NCBI GenBank assembly: GCA_024276075.1
Contig: JAJRXX010000052.1
Span: forward strand, 32,100 to 96,099
Source of the DNA: Planctomycetota bacterium
GTDB lineage: Bacteria > Planctomycetota > Phycisphaerae > Phycisphaerales > Phycisphaeraceae
Direction of reading: 5' to 3'
DNA length: 64,000 nucleotides
Shown: in pieces, positions 20,326 through 28,605 of the stretch
Position numbering within the stretch: the first letter of the stretch is position 1
How the letters are laid out: every line of letters starts with the position of its first letter
The notes under the pieces: generated by a model
The model's database searches: none
Told to the model about the DNA's origin: nothing
Seen by the model: the letters and a program-made list of their open reading frames with translations, nothing else
Position numbers and translations under genes: made by a program

Positions 20326-21249
20326 GTGATACCATCATCCCTAATGATAGGTCCACCCAGCCACATCCGGTTGAAGGTGCTTAAAGCGGTCAAGCGTGAT
20401 CGCCATCGCTACGACCCGCTGCGGGTCCTGGGCATGAGCGTGTCGTTGGGGTTGCTGGTCGCGGTTCCGTTATCCGGGCTGGCACAGGTGGATCTGTGGC
20501 GGGGCAGGCATTACTTGCTGTATGACATGGTCCCGTTTAAACACGGGTTGGCAGGAGTGATTATTGGGATCGGGTTGATGTACGTGGTGACGTTCTTGAG
20601 CAATGTCGTCGCGGGCAGGCTGTTCTGCGGGTGGGGCTGCCCGGTGGGTCAGGTGAGCCGGTTTGGGGAGGTGGTTGACACGCCTGGATTAAAGCCAGCG
20701 AAGCGACGGCAGGCTCAGATCAAAGGCGCGGCATTTAGCTTATTATTTGTTTTGTCAGTGATGGCTTGGTGGGTGGACCTACGGGTGTTGTGGCAAGGGT
20801 CAGCGTTGGCGTTGGCTTGGTCATGGGGGGTGCTGTGGATCGGGGTAGCCGGAGCGTATCTGCATGGGCGTTGGTGGCGATGGGGGTTTTGCAAGAGCGC
20901 CTGCCCGATTGGGCTGTACTACTCGTTCGTGTCCCCGGCATCGTGGTACGGGGTCTACTTCCGCAATCAGCAAGATACGTGTATCGAATGCGATGCGTGT
21001 GACCATGTGTGCCCAGTGGACCTCAAGCCGCGTGATCTGATGGCCCCGGTCCCGGCTCGGGCGGGGGTGTCGATTGCGGACGCACCTGGGCGCAACCACT
21101 GTCTGGAATGCGGCGACTGCATCCGCGCTTGCGAGCAGATGATCAAGCTTCGAGGACAGGAGCCGGTGCCGTTGTTATTGGGGTATCACCGTGGCCCGCA
21201 ACGGATCGATAAAGCGGCAAACGCTCCAGCGGATCAGCAGGGACCATAA
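20326..21249 (+). CDS. Membrane polyferredoxin (NapH/CcoG-like)
   Basis: Membrane-anchored iron-sulfur protein of 307 residues. Hydrophobic helices carry FCGWGCPVGQVSR (about 104) and FCKSACPIGLYY (about 187), followed by two [4Fe-4S] motifs, CIECDACDHVCPVDLKP (about 223) and CLECGDCIRACEQ (about 256). CcoG and NapH/NosR-type proteins transfer electrons at the membrane; CcoG supports copper reduction during cbb3 assembly. Position at the head of the cbb3 cluster suggests the CcoG role, but the CGWGCP motif is more NapH-like. GTG start with GAGGG eight bases upstream. Confidence 0.85.
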   Translation: MIPSSLMIGPPSHIRLKVLKAVKRDRHRYDPLRVLGMSVSLGLLVAVPLSGLAQVDLWRGRHYLLYDMVPFKHGLAGVIIGIGLMYVVTFLSNVVAGRLFCGWGCPVGQVSRFGEVVDTPGLKPAKRRQAQIKGAAFSLLFVLSVMAWWVDLRVLWQGSALALAWSWGVLWIGVAGAYLHGRWWRWGFCKSACPIGLYYSFVSPASWYGVYFRNQQDTCIECDACDHVCPVDLKPRDLMAPVPARAGVSIADAPGRNHCLECGDCIRACEQMIKLRGQEPVPLLLGYHRGPQRIDKAANAPADQQGP

Positions 21250-21349
21250 AGAAATTTGCGATCCATTGGTTGACAAGGTTTTCAATTTACTCAGAATGGT
21301 ATTCAGACTATTTAACCTGATTTAATTTTTGCTTTGATGGGGTGGGCAG

Positions 21350-21994
21350 GTGGAAGGCCGACACGTGGACGCCCAGAACCGTGAACATCTGATTCGAGAG
21401 CATATCGAGGAAATCCGTCGGCTCGAGACGGGTTCTGTCGACGCGGTTGAGCCTGCTCGTGCATCCGCCGGTTGGCCCCCAGACGGGTATTACCTGCTCT
21501 GGCATGTGGTGGTGGGGATGATGCTGGGATTGATCGGGTCGCTGGTGAGTCTGCTCGCCAATGTTTTGGGAGCACCCCTGTTTGGAAAACCAGCCCTTGA
21601 GTTGATCCGGGTGTACCTGACTTTTCCGATGGGACAGCGAGCGTTGTACGCCGACGATGGGGTGATCCTTTTTGTCGGCTGCGTGTTGTACCTGTGCACC
21701 GGCGCGGTCTATGGCAGCGTGTTCCATGTGGTGATGAGTTCTCTCTTTGTCGAGGCATCGGCGGTCAAGCGATTTGTCGTCGCGACCGCGATCGGGCTGG
21801 GGCTGTGGGTAGTGAACTTTTACCTGATACTTAGTTGGCTTCAGCCGATGCTGCTGGGCGATAACTGGATCGTGCGTCTGGTGCCGGTGTGGGTGGCGGT
21901 GCTGACACACATGGCGTTTGCCTGGACAATGCTCGCTTTAGAGTCCCGGGGCCGTTTCGAGAGGCCGCGCCTAAGCGGGCCTTCTGATGCTTGA
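21350..21994 (+). CDS. Unrecognised four-helix membrane protein in the cbb3 cluster
   Basis: 214 residues. A charged N-terminus (about 45 residues) precedes about four hydrophobic segments, including WHVVVGMMLGLIGSLVSLLA, ILFVGCVLYLCTGAVYGSVF and VVATAIGLGLWVVNFYLILSW. No metal-binding motif apart from scattered His. GTG start after GGGGTGGGCAG. It lies between the polyferredoxin and the cytochrome c gene on the same strand, so a role in respiration or its assembly is inferred from position only. Confidence 0.75.
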   Translation: MEGRHVDAQNREHLIREHIEEIRRLETGSVDAVEPARASAGWPPDGYYLLWHVVVGMMLGLIGSLVSLLANVLGAPLFGKPALELIRVYLTFPMGQRALYADDGVILFVGCVLYLCTGAVYGSVFHVVMSSLFVEASAVKRFVVATAIGLGLWVVNFYLILSWLQPMLLGDNWIVRLVPVWVAVLTHMAFAWTMLALESRGRFERPRLSGPSDA

Positions 21995-22015
21995 CGTGAA
22001 ATACAGGTCACAGGT

Positions 22016-23176
22016 ATGTCCGAGAAAATAAGTTCAACCCGTCTATCTTCGGCCCGTAGGCCAATCCTTTGGGGTTGGCTGCGGCGCCCGTGGTTAGCGG
22101 TGTTTTTGTTTGCCGGGGTCTTGATGGCTTTGCTGGGTGCGTCAGGTCAAGGCGACCGAGACGGTGATAAGGTGGTCGCGGCCAACGACACAGCGGATCG
22201 CGAGAGCCCGCATCCGACCCCAGCCGATCCCCGTTCGGCAAACTATAACCAATGGCGCACGAACGAACCGGGTGAATACCGGAGATATAACCAGCGTGCG
22301 AGCCTTTTGCAGCGTGGCAAAGGGGTGTACGCGAAATACTGTGTCGGCTGCCACGGAGCAAACGGTGACGGTCAAGGACCGGCTTCGGTAAGGCTTATTA
22401 CCAAACCTCGCGATTTCACCAAAGGCATCTACAAATTCCGATCCACCGATTCGGGTAGCTTGCCTTTGGAATCAGACTTGCACCGAACGATCGCCAATGG
22501 GCTGTCGCGCGTGAGCATGCCGGCGTTTCCGCTAATGCCCGAGCAGGAGAAGGTAGCGGTGATCGAGTACATTAAGTCGTTCTACCCCGATTGGGAGAAA
22601 GAAAAGAACAACCGAAAAATCGTATCGATTCCGACGGCTCCACAAGACCTGGATAAACAAGAGCGGGTCCTGCGTGGGCGGATTGTGTATCTGGCGATGC
22701 AGTGCGGCAAGTGCCACGGCAGTGATGGGGCTGGCACGGGGGCAACACAAACCGAATATACCGACGCGTGGGGCAACCCGCAGAAGCCTTTGAATTTTAC
22801 CCGTGGCAGTCTCAAAGGTGGCGACAACCCGGAAGACATTTTCCGCACCTTCCATACGGGCCTTCGCAGCATCATGCCGGGGTACGGCGGGGTCACGCTA
22901 GCAGCGGTGAATATCGAGACGTTTGAGTCTCAAAAGAGCTATCTGCGCGAGGGCGAGCTTGAACAACTGGACCCGTACCTCGAATCGTTTCCGAAAACAG
23001 CCAGCGAGGTATTTACCCAGATGGATGAATCTCAGCGACAACAATTGGTGAAGCGTAATAGCTGGGACTTGGTCGCGTATGTCTTATCCCTGCAACAAAA
23101 ATTCTCAACCGCGCAAGCTGTATTGGGACAGCCTCGGTCCGTACCACGCAGCGACCTGAACGGGGAGACCCCATGA
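22016..23176 (+). CDS. Membrane-anchored dihaem cytochrome c (CcoP-like)
   Basis: 386 residues with an N-terminal membrane anchor (WLAVFLFAGVLMALLGA, about 27-43) and two CxxCH haem sites: YCVGCHGANGDGQGPA (about 107) and QCGKCHGSDGAGTG (about 229), each with downstream Met residues that could be axial ligands (VSMPAFPLM, RSIMPGYGG). Dihaem architecture and the ATGA overlap with ccoN argue that it supplies electrons to the cbb3 oxidase as CcoP does, although it precedes N rather than following O. Confidence 0.88.
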   Translation: MSEKISSTRLSSARRPILWGWLRRPWLAVFLFAGVLMALLGASGQGDRDGDKVVAANDTADRESPHPTPADPRSANYNQWRTNEPGEYRRYNQRASLLQRGKGVYAKYCVGCHGANGDGQGPASVRLITKPRDFTKGIYKFRSTDSGSLPLESDLHRTIANGLSRVSMPAFPLMPEQEKVAVIEYIKSFYPDWEKEKNNRKIVSIPTAPQDLDKQERVLRGRIVYLAMQCGKCHGSDGAGTGATQTEYTDAWGNPQKPLNFTRGSLKGGDNPEDIFRTFHTGLRSIMPGYGGVTLAAVNIETFESQKSYLREGELEQLDPYLESFPKTASEVFTQMDESQRQQLVKRNSWDLVAYVLSLQQKFSTAQAVLGQPRSVPRSDLNGETP

Positions 23177-24639
23177 CCCGAATTGATTCGCCTTCACCCG
23201 CAGCCGCCGGTGTCAATCCCGTGAGTACGTCGCCGACCGGGCGGCTTGTCAATACGACATTGGTCAAGTGTCACCTCGTCGCAGCGGTATTCTGGTTTAC
23301 GATCGCGTTGTTTGCGGGTCTGTTTTATTCTCTACAATTGCTTCAGCATTGGCCGTTGCCAAAAATCGCGGTGCTGTCGCCTGGCCGAATCCGGATGATC
23401 CACACGAACCTGATCGCGTTCGGGTGGCTCACCAACGCGTTCCTGGCCATGCTGTACTGGACGGTCCCGAGGCTGACGGGCAAGCGTGTGGCGCACAACG
23501 TGCTGGGGTGGGCGATCTGGGTCGCGTGGAACGCGATTATTTTAGCGACGTACATCGGTCTGCACTTGGGTCAAGCCCAAGCGGTCGAGTGGGGTGAGAC
23601 GCCGGTATGGATCGATCCGGTTGTTGTAGCCGGGGCGATCCTGGTGTGGATTCAATTCTATACCCCGATCGTGCGCAGCACGGAAAAGGCGATGTACGTG
23701 AGCTTGTGGTACTTCACCGCGGGGTTTATCTGGCTGGGGCTGACGTACATCATGGGCAATTTTTTTCCGGAATACCTAGTGGCGGGCAGCGCGGCGGGTC
23801 CTTTGCTGGGTCTGTATATCCACGATTTGGTGGGGCTTTGGGTGACGCCGATGGGCTGGGGGATGATGTACTTCTTCGTCCCGATCCTTCTGAAGAAGCC
23901 GATCTGGTCGCACGCGCTGTCGCTGGTGGGGTTCTGGGGGTTGGCGTTTTTCTACCCTCTGCAGGGGCTTCACCATTTCCTGGGTTCGCCGGTCCCGATG
24001 TTTGCTCAATACAGCGCGGTGGTGAGCACGATCGCGATCGAGATTGTCGTCACGACCGTGGTGATCAATTTCTTTATGACATGGCGGGGCAGCGAAGGCG
24101 CACTTAAGAACAACATAGCCATCCGTTGGTTCTGGGTGGGCGCATTGAACTACGCCATCACCTGTTTTCAGTGCGCGTTCCAGGTCACGCTGACGTTTCA
24201 GCAGGTGATCCACTTCACCGATTGGGTCGTTGGGCACGCACACCTGGTGATGTTCGGGGTGTTCAGCTTCTGGATATTCGGGATGATCGAACACCTGTGG
24301 CCTAAGCTGGTCGGGCGGGATTGGTGGAGCGTGTCTCTAAACCGGTGGCAGTTCTGGCTGATCACGATCGGGCTGGGTGCGATGTTCCTGACGCTGACCG
24401 CTAGCGGGATCGCTGAGGGGTTTATGGCGATGCAATTGTCCCCGCGCGAATCGATTCTGGAGATGGTCCGCCCGTTTTGGATAGTCCGCACGATCACGGG
24501 TTTGGCGATCATCAGCGGGTTCGGCTGCCTTGTGGTGAACATGGTGATGACTGCCTGTGTTGCGAAGACCAAGCACATCGATGTCGATTACGAGCCTTAT
24601 GAGCCGATCGAAAATGAGGTGACGGTTGGAACGGTTTAG
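23173..24639 (+). CDS. ccoN: cbb3-type cytochrome c oxidase subunit I
   Basis: Catalytic haem-copper oxidase subunit reducing O2 in the cytoplasmic membrane. 488 residues and about 12 hydrophobic helices. Visible ligands: His in RMIHTNLIAFGWL (about 77), the CuB histidines in GLHHFLGSPVP (about 265) and the HAH pair in VVGHAHLVMFG (about 354). ATG start overlaps the stop of the dihaem cytochrome gene. High-affinity oxidases of this type serve microaerobic growth. Assignment is firm from helix pattern and neighbours. Confidence 0.95.
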   Translation: MTRIDSPSPAAAGVNPVSTSPTGRLVNTTLVKCHLVAAVFWFTIALFAGLFYSLQLLQHWPLPKIAVLSPGRIRMIHTNLIAFGWLTNAFLAMLYWTVPRLTGKRVAHNVLGWAIWVAWNAIILATYIGLHLGQAQAVEWGETPVWIDPVVVAGAILVWIQFYTPIVRSTEKAMYVSLWYFTAGFIWLGLTYIMGNFFPEYLVAGSAAGPLLGLYIHDLVGLWVTPMGWGMMYFFVPILLKKPIWSHALSLVGFWGLAFFYPLQGLHHFLGSPVPMFAQYSAVVSTIAIEIVVTTVVINFFMTWRGSEGALKNNIAIRWFWVGALNYAITCFQCAFQVTLTFQQVIHFTDWVVGHAHLVMFGVFSFWIFGMIEHLWPKLVGRDWWSVSLNRWQFWLITIGLGAMFLTLTASGIAEGFMAMQLSPRESILEMVRPFWIVRTITGLAIISGFGCLVVNMVMTACVAKTKHIDVDYEPYEPIENEVTVGTV

Positions 24640-25474
24640 CTTTATTTTTCTGGTAGCGGGTTTGCTGTTCTTCTCGGTGGCGTTCGCGATCGCTGGGTGG
24701 ATCCCGACGCTGTCGCTCCAAGACATGGAGGTGCGCACGGTCGAGCAGCTAGCCCAACAGCCGCCTCTGGACTTTATTGAGATGCGTGAAGAGTACCCCG
24801 AAGCCTTTAAGAAGGCGTTTGGAGATACGAGCTTGGAAGGCGCGTTCGAGCAGGCACTGCGCTTAGGTCACCGTACTTATATTGCCGAGGCTTGTTGGCA
24901 CTGCCACTCGCAGCAGGTTCGGCCTTGGGGCAATGATGAAGCGAGGTACGGGGCGCTGAGCTACCCCGAGGAGTACCACAACGAGTTGAACATGCCCCCG
25001 CTGTGGGGCACGCGCCGCATCGGACCCGACCTGATCCGTCGCGGTGGCAGGCAGTCGAACGATTGGCACGTGGCGCATTTCTACCACCCCCCGGACGTCA
25101 ACCCACGGAGCGTGATGCCCGATTATCCCTGGTTTTATGAAAAAGACGGGATCACCCCCAACAAGATCGGGCTGTCGATCATCGCGTATGTCCAGTGGCT
25201 AGGCAGTTGGCAGCCGACCCGTCAAGAGACGATCCATCAACTGCCTGCGATCGATCGCAGCTATCCAGAACCCAATATCATCGGTCGCGGAAAAAACACC
25301 CTGTCTGTAGAGGCTGTTGAAGCGCAGCCGGATGCCGACGATGAATATGAAGACGACGAGTATGATGATGAGTACGACGACGAAGAAGACGGATATGGAG
25401 ACGGAGATTATGAGGATGAATCTGAAGACGAAGATTACAGCGATGAAACCGAGGATGATGAGTACGGGTATTGA
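24626..25474 (+). CDS. ccoO: cbb3-type oxidase monohaem cytochrome c subunit with acidic C-terminal tail
   Basis: One N-terminal helix (FSFIFLVAGLLFFSVAFAIAG), then the haem motif ACWHCHSQQVRPW (about 89-101) and the CcoO block GTRRIGPDLIRRGG; candidate Met ligand in RSVMPDYPWF. TTG start is favoured by GAGGTGA six bases upstream; it overlaps the end of ccoN. Odd feature: the last 47 residues contain 31 Asp/Glu and 8 Tyr in a low-complexity tail after a linker. Such a tail is not part of CcoO as I know it; it might bind copper or calcium or contact cytochrome partners (inference). Confidence 0.93.
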   Translation: MERFSFIFLVAGLLFFSVAFAIAGWIPTLSLQDMEVRTVEQLAQQPPLDFIEMREEYPEAFKKAFGDTSLEGAFEQALRLGHRTYIAEACWHCHSQQVRPWGNDEARYGALSYPEEYHNELNMPPLWGTRRIGPDLIRRGGRQSNDWHVAHFYHPPDVNPRSVMPDYPWFYEKDGITPNKIGLSIIAYVQWLGSWQPTRQETIHQLPAIDRSYPEPNIIGRGKNTLSVEAVEAQPDADDEYEDDEYDDEYDDEEDGYGDGDYEDESEDEDYSDETEDDEYGY

Positions 25475-25536
25475 CAGCCCCACGCCCGTGTGTGAAACGG
25501 AGATTCCGGTCGTATTTTCAAAGAGCGAGATAGGTC

Positions 25537-25881
25537 ATGATTAGTTTAAACTCCGACGCCCAAGCGGTGCATCAGCGATCGAATGACCCGGCGGCATCAC
25601 CCCGGGCGCGGGTGTTTTTGTGGGCTTTCAGTGTGGCGATGGTGGTGACGGCTGGCGGTGCGTTTATCTTTAAGTTGTGCGATTTTTATATCACCGCTAC
25701 TACACAGGGGCCTGGGGCTCTCGCGTCGTTTCTGATCCCGGTGCTCAACTACCTGATCGTCGCGCTGGGCTTTGCGTGCCTGTTTCTGTGGGCGTATTTT
25801 TCGGGCCAATTCCGGGACATCGAAGCCCCCAAGTACCGCATGCTTGAGATGCAACAAGAAATCGATGGTGAGGGAGGTTAA
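25537..25881 (+). CDS. CcoS-like small membrane protein with an extra N-terminal helix
   Basis: 114 residues with two hydrophobic helices (FLWAFSVAMVVTAGGAFIF and FLIPVLNYLIVALGFACLF). The end of helix two, FLWAYFSGQFRDIEAPKYRML, closely resembles the CcoS ending (xWAxxSGQFDDLxxPAxRIL), where CcoS is a cbb3 maturation factor. Canonical CcoS has one helix and about 50-70 residues, so this looks like an extended version. ATG start with AGATAGG upstream. Position after ccoO supports it. Confidence 0.7.
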   Translation: MISLNSDAQAVHQRSNDPAASPRARVFLWAFSVAMVVTAGGAFIFKLCDFYITATTQGPGALASFLIPVLNYLIVALGFACLFLWAYFSGQFRDIEAPKYRMLEMQQEIDGEGG

Positions 25882-25917
25882 CCCTGGGATGAATATCGAA
25901 CCGTAAATCCAGTTGTG

Positions 25918-26058
25918 ATGGGATTAACTATGTTTCGACGACACAAATATCTCAGCTATCGGGGTTACACGTTTCCGTGGTTTATCGCGTTGATCTGGAT
26001 TACCTATTTCATCGTCGGGCTGACCTATCTCGTGCGACACGTTTTGCTGGTGGACTAA
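25918..26058 (+). CDS. 46-residue single-helix membrane peptide in the cbb3 cluster
   Basis: The frame starts at ATG 25918 (or the in-frame ATG 25930) and ends at TAA 26056-26058. A basic N-terminus (MFRRHKYLSYRGY) is followed by one hydrophobic segment, FPWFIALIWITYFIVGLTYL, and RHVLLVD. Size and topology resemble CcoQ/CcoH-like accessory peptides, but I do not recognise the sequence. The final A of its stop codon is the first base of repeat B2. Confidence 0.6.
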   Translation: MGLTMFRRHKYLSYRGYTFPWFIALIWITYFIVGLTYLVRHVLLVD

Positions 26059-26161
26059 TACGCGTCGGCGTGTGTTTGGGCCGCGTCGTATAGACAATAA
26101 GCATTTGTGACATCTGATCGGGTGTAGAAGGGCAGTCGGACAATACTTAGGGTGATTGCAT
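26058..26161 (+). repeat. 104-bp repeat, subfamily B' (copy B2)
   Basis: Diverged B copy beginning ATACGCG and ending GATTGCAT. It aligns along its full length with the reverse complement of the copy at 56808-56911, for instance CCGCGTCGTATAGACA and CAGTCGGACAATACTTA. It separates the small membrane peptide from the Cu-ATPase gene. Confidence 0.75.
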
Positions 26162-26185
26162 AACCGCGGCAGGCGGTTCCCCGAC

Positions 26186-28597
26186 ATGGCTTTGTTAACC
26201 ACCAAATCGGAACCGGGGATTGCGGGGGGTGTGCACCACACGGGTGTTGAATCGTTATGTGTTCACTGCGGTCTTCAGATCCCGCGGGCACGGCGAAGGG
26301 GCGGTCATGGTGCGCGGTTCTGTTGTTTTGGCTGTCGATTTGCCTATGGATTAGCCCAGCCGAGCGAGGGGAGTTTCCCAAATACTTTCGGTGTCGATCA
26401 CTCCGACGCGATCAGTGACGGGGCGAACACGTTGTTGTTGCGCCTGGGGTTGGGCATCTTCCTGGCTATGAACATTATGGTCTTTAGCTGGGCGTTTTAT
26501 TCGTGTGAGTGGTACACTCAGGGCACGGGGCGTCACGATTCGCTGGCAGGGTTGTTCGCCTATCTGCTGTTGTTGTTAAGCACGGTTTTGATTGCGGCGT
26601 TGGGTATGCCTCTTGCGGCCGACGCGATGGGCCAAGTGTTTACCCCCGACCGTACCCTCGGAGCCACCTCCGCAAGACCCTTGGGAATACGAAACCGGGG
26701 CTGTGCTGCTGGTGTTCTGAGTTGGCTGCGCGCCGTTGGGCGTGTCCGCTTGGACACGAATGCACTAATCTGTATCGGGGTCGGCGGCGCTTATCTGATT
26801 AGTGTGATTCACACGTTGCAGGGCCGGGGTAGTCTATATTACGACACGGCGGCGATGATCCTGGTGCTGGTGACACTGGGGTACTTTCTTGAGTCTGCAG
26901 CCAAACGTAAAGCTTCGGGCGTGGCCCGCTCGTTGATGGAACCGCTCGCGCCCCGGGTACGTGTGCGGCGTCATGGTGAAGAGGTCCACATCAAGTCGGA
27001 CCAAGTCATCGTCGGGGATCGTGTGTATACCCGTGCAGGGGAGTGCTTTGTTGTGGACGCCTTGGTCGTTGAAGGGGCCGGTCGCGTGGATGAGTCTAGC
27101 CTCACAGGTGAATCTCAACCTCGGAGCGTAGAACCGGGACACGCTGTATTGGCAGGGACCGTCAACCTCGATGGGCCGTTATGGACACAAGCGCAACGGG
27201 TCGGTGATGATCGTGTCATCCATCAGACACAGCGTCTCTTAGAGGAAGCTCGGATGCGTCAACTGCCGATCCAGAGATTGGCTGACTGTGCCGCGTCTGT
27301 GTTTGTCCCATCGGTACTGGTTTTGACAGCGGGTGTGCTAGTCTGGCACGCGATTCACGGAGATGCTACGCGCGGGTTGTTCGATGCGTTAAGCGTGTTG
27401 CTGATAAGTTGTCCCTGTGCGCTAGGGTTGGCCGCTCCGCTTGCTGCGTGGAGCGCGTTGCGTCGTGCTGCCGAACACGGGGTCATTATAGATTCAGCGG
27501 CAACACTTGAACGGATCGCCACGATCGATCGTGTGTATTTTGATAAGACCGGAACGTTGACCCAGGGCTATCTAAGTCTGCATCAAATCGTCGTAGCGGA
27601 CGGGATCGATCAGGACCAGGCCTTGCGATGGGCCGCGGCTTTGGAGGCAACGAGTGTCCATCCGATCGCTCGATCACTCGTTGCGGAGGCACAACAACGC
27701 GGTTTGAAACTGCCCAGTGTAGGTGTCGCCAAAACTTTACCGGGCTTGGGCGTGGAAGCACGGATCGTGGATCAAATGATGAGATTAGGCAGCGCCAGGC
27801 TAGCTGACTCGACCGGGCTAAACGTGACACCGTTTGATGAAGCTTACCTTTCTCAAGATGCTTCCAATGGCACTGCCGTGGCGTGCACAAAGATATATCT
27901 ACTCGACGCCAGCCGCGTCCTGGCACGCTTCGACTTAGCCGAACAGCTGCGCAATGAGGCAGCCGAAGCTGTGGTTCGGCTCAAAGAAATGGGGATCGCC
28001 GTCGAGATGCTCTCGGGTGATCAGCCGGCTCCAGCCAAGCAAATAGCCCGATCATTGAATATCCCATTTGAAGGGGCTCTGTTGCCGGCGGAAAAAATTG
28101 AGCGGGTTGCAGACGCCCAGCGATGTGGCGGGCGCGTAGCGATGGTCGGTGATGGGATCAACGACGGGCCGGTACTAGCAGTCGCCGAGGTGGGATTTGT
28201 GATGAGCAGCGGGACGGATTTAGCCAAGCAAGCCGGACACGTTTGGTTGTTGGTCGATCGGCTCGACCGCATCCCGATGACGATAGCGATCGCGAGGCAT
28301 TGCATGAAACGGGTGCGGTTGAACCTGGCGTGGGCGTTCGGTTACAACCTGATCGGGCTGACACTGGCGGCCGGTGGTTTGTTGACGCCTATCATTTCGG
28401 CATTGGCCATGATCGCGTCGAGCCTGATGATTGTTGCTACCTCTCGCAGCGCGGGCCGTATTCACCAAGCCGACGATCTCGCAAGGACCATTCCTACAAA
28501 ATCCGAAAACGAGCGAACGGTGTCGCCATCGGAGTCGAATAATCTTAAGGATCGACCACGGCCCGTGATGGGACAAACCATTGTGTCACAGGTGTAA
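26186..28597 (+). CDS. ccoI: Copper-transporting P1B-type ATPase of the CcoI/FixI group
   Basis: Membrane pump supplying copper for cbb3 assembly. Motifs: actuator loop DESSLTGESQPRSVEPG, CPC copper site SCPCALGLAAP (about 409), phosphorylation site DKTGTLTQG (about 453) and hinge GDGINDGPVLA (about 655). The N-terminus carries CVHCGLQIP and FCCFGCRFAYG, the Cys-rich metal-binding module of this group, but no GMxCxxC HMA domain is visible. ATG 26186 follows AGGCGG and is preferred; an upstream in-frame TTG (26156) lies inside repeat B2. Confidence 0.9.
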   Translation: MALLTTKSEPGIAGGVHHTGVESLCVHCGLQIPRARRRGGHGARFCCFGCRFAYGLAQPSEGSFPNTFGVDHSDAISDGANTLLLRLGLGIFLAMNIMVFSWAFYSCEWYTQGTGRHDSLAGLFAYLLLLLSTVLIAALGMPLAADAMGQVFTPDRTLGATSARPLGIRNRGCAAGVLSWLRAVGRVRLDTNALICIGVGGAYLISVIHTLQGRGSLYYDTAAMILVLVTLGYFLESAAKRKASGVARSLMEPLAPRVRVRRHGEEVHIKSDQVIVGDRVYTRAGECFVVDALVVEGAGRVDESSLTGESQPRSVEPGHAVLAGTVNLDGPLWTQAQRVGDDRVIHQTQRLLEEARMRQLPIQRLADCAASVFVPSVLVLTAGVLVWHAIHGDATRGLFDALSVLLISCPCALGLAAPLAAWSALRRAAEHGVIIDSAATLERIATIDRVYFDKTGTLTQGYLSLHQIVVADGIDQDQALRWAAALEATSVHPIARSLVAEAQQRGLKLPSVGVAKTLPGLGVEARIVDQMMRLGSARLADSTGLNVTPFDEAYLSQDASNGTAVACTKIYLLDASRVLARFDLAEQLRNEAAEAVVRLKEMGIAVEMLSGDQPAPAKQIARSLNIPFEGALLPAEKIERVADAQRCGGRVAMVGDGINDGPVLAVAEVGFVMSSGTDLAKQAGHVWLLVDRLDRIPMTIAIARHCMKRVRLNLAWAFGYNLIGLTLAAGGLLTPIISALAMIASSLMIVATSRSAGRIHQADDLARTIPTKSENERTVSPSESNNLKDRPRPVMGQTIVSQV

Positions 28598-28605
28598 CCC
28601 GAACC

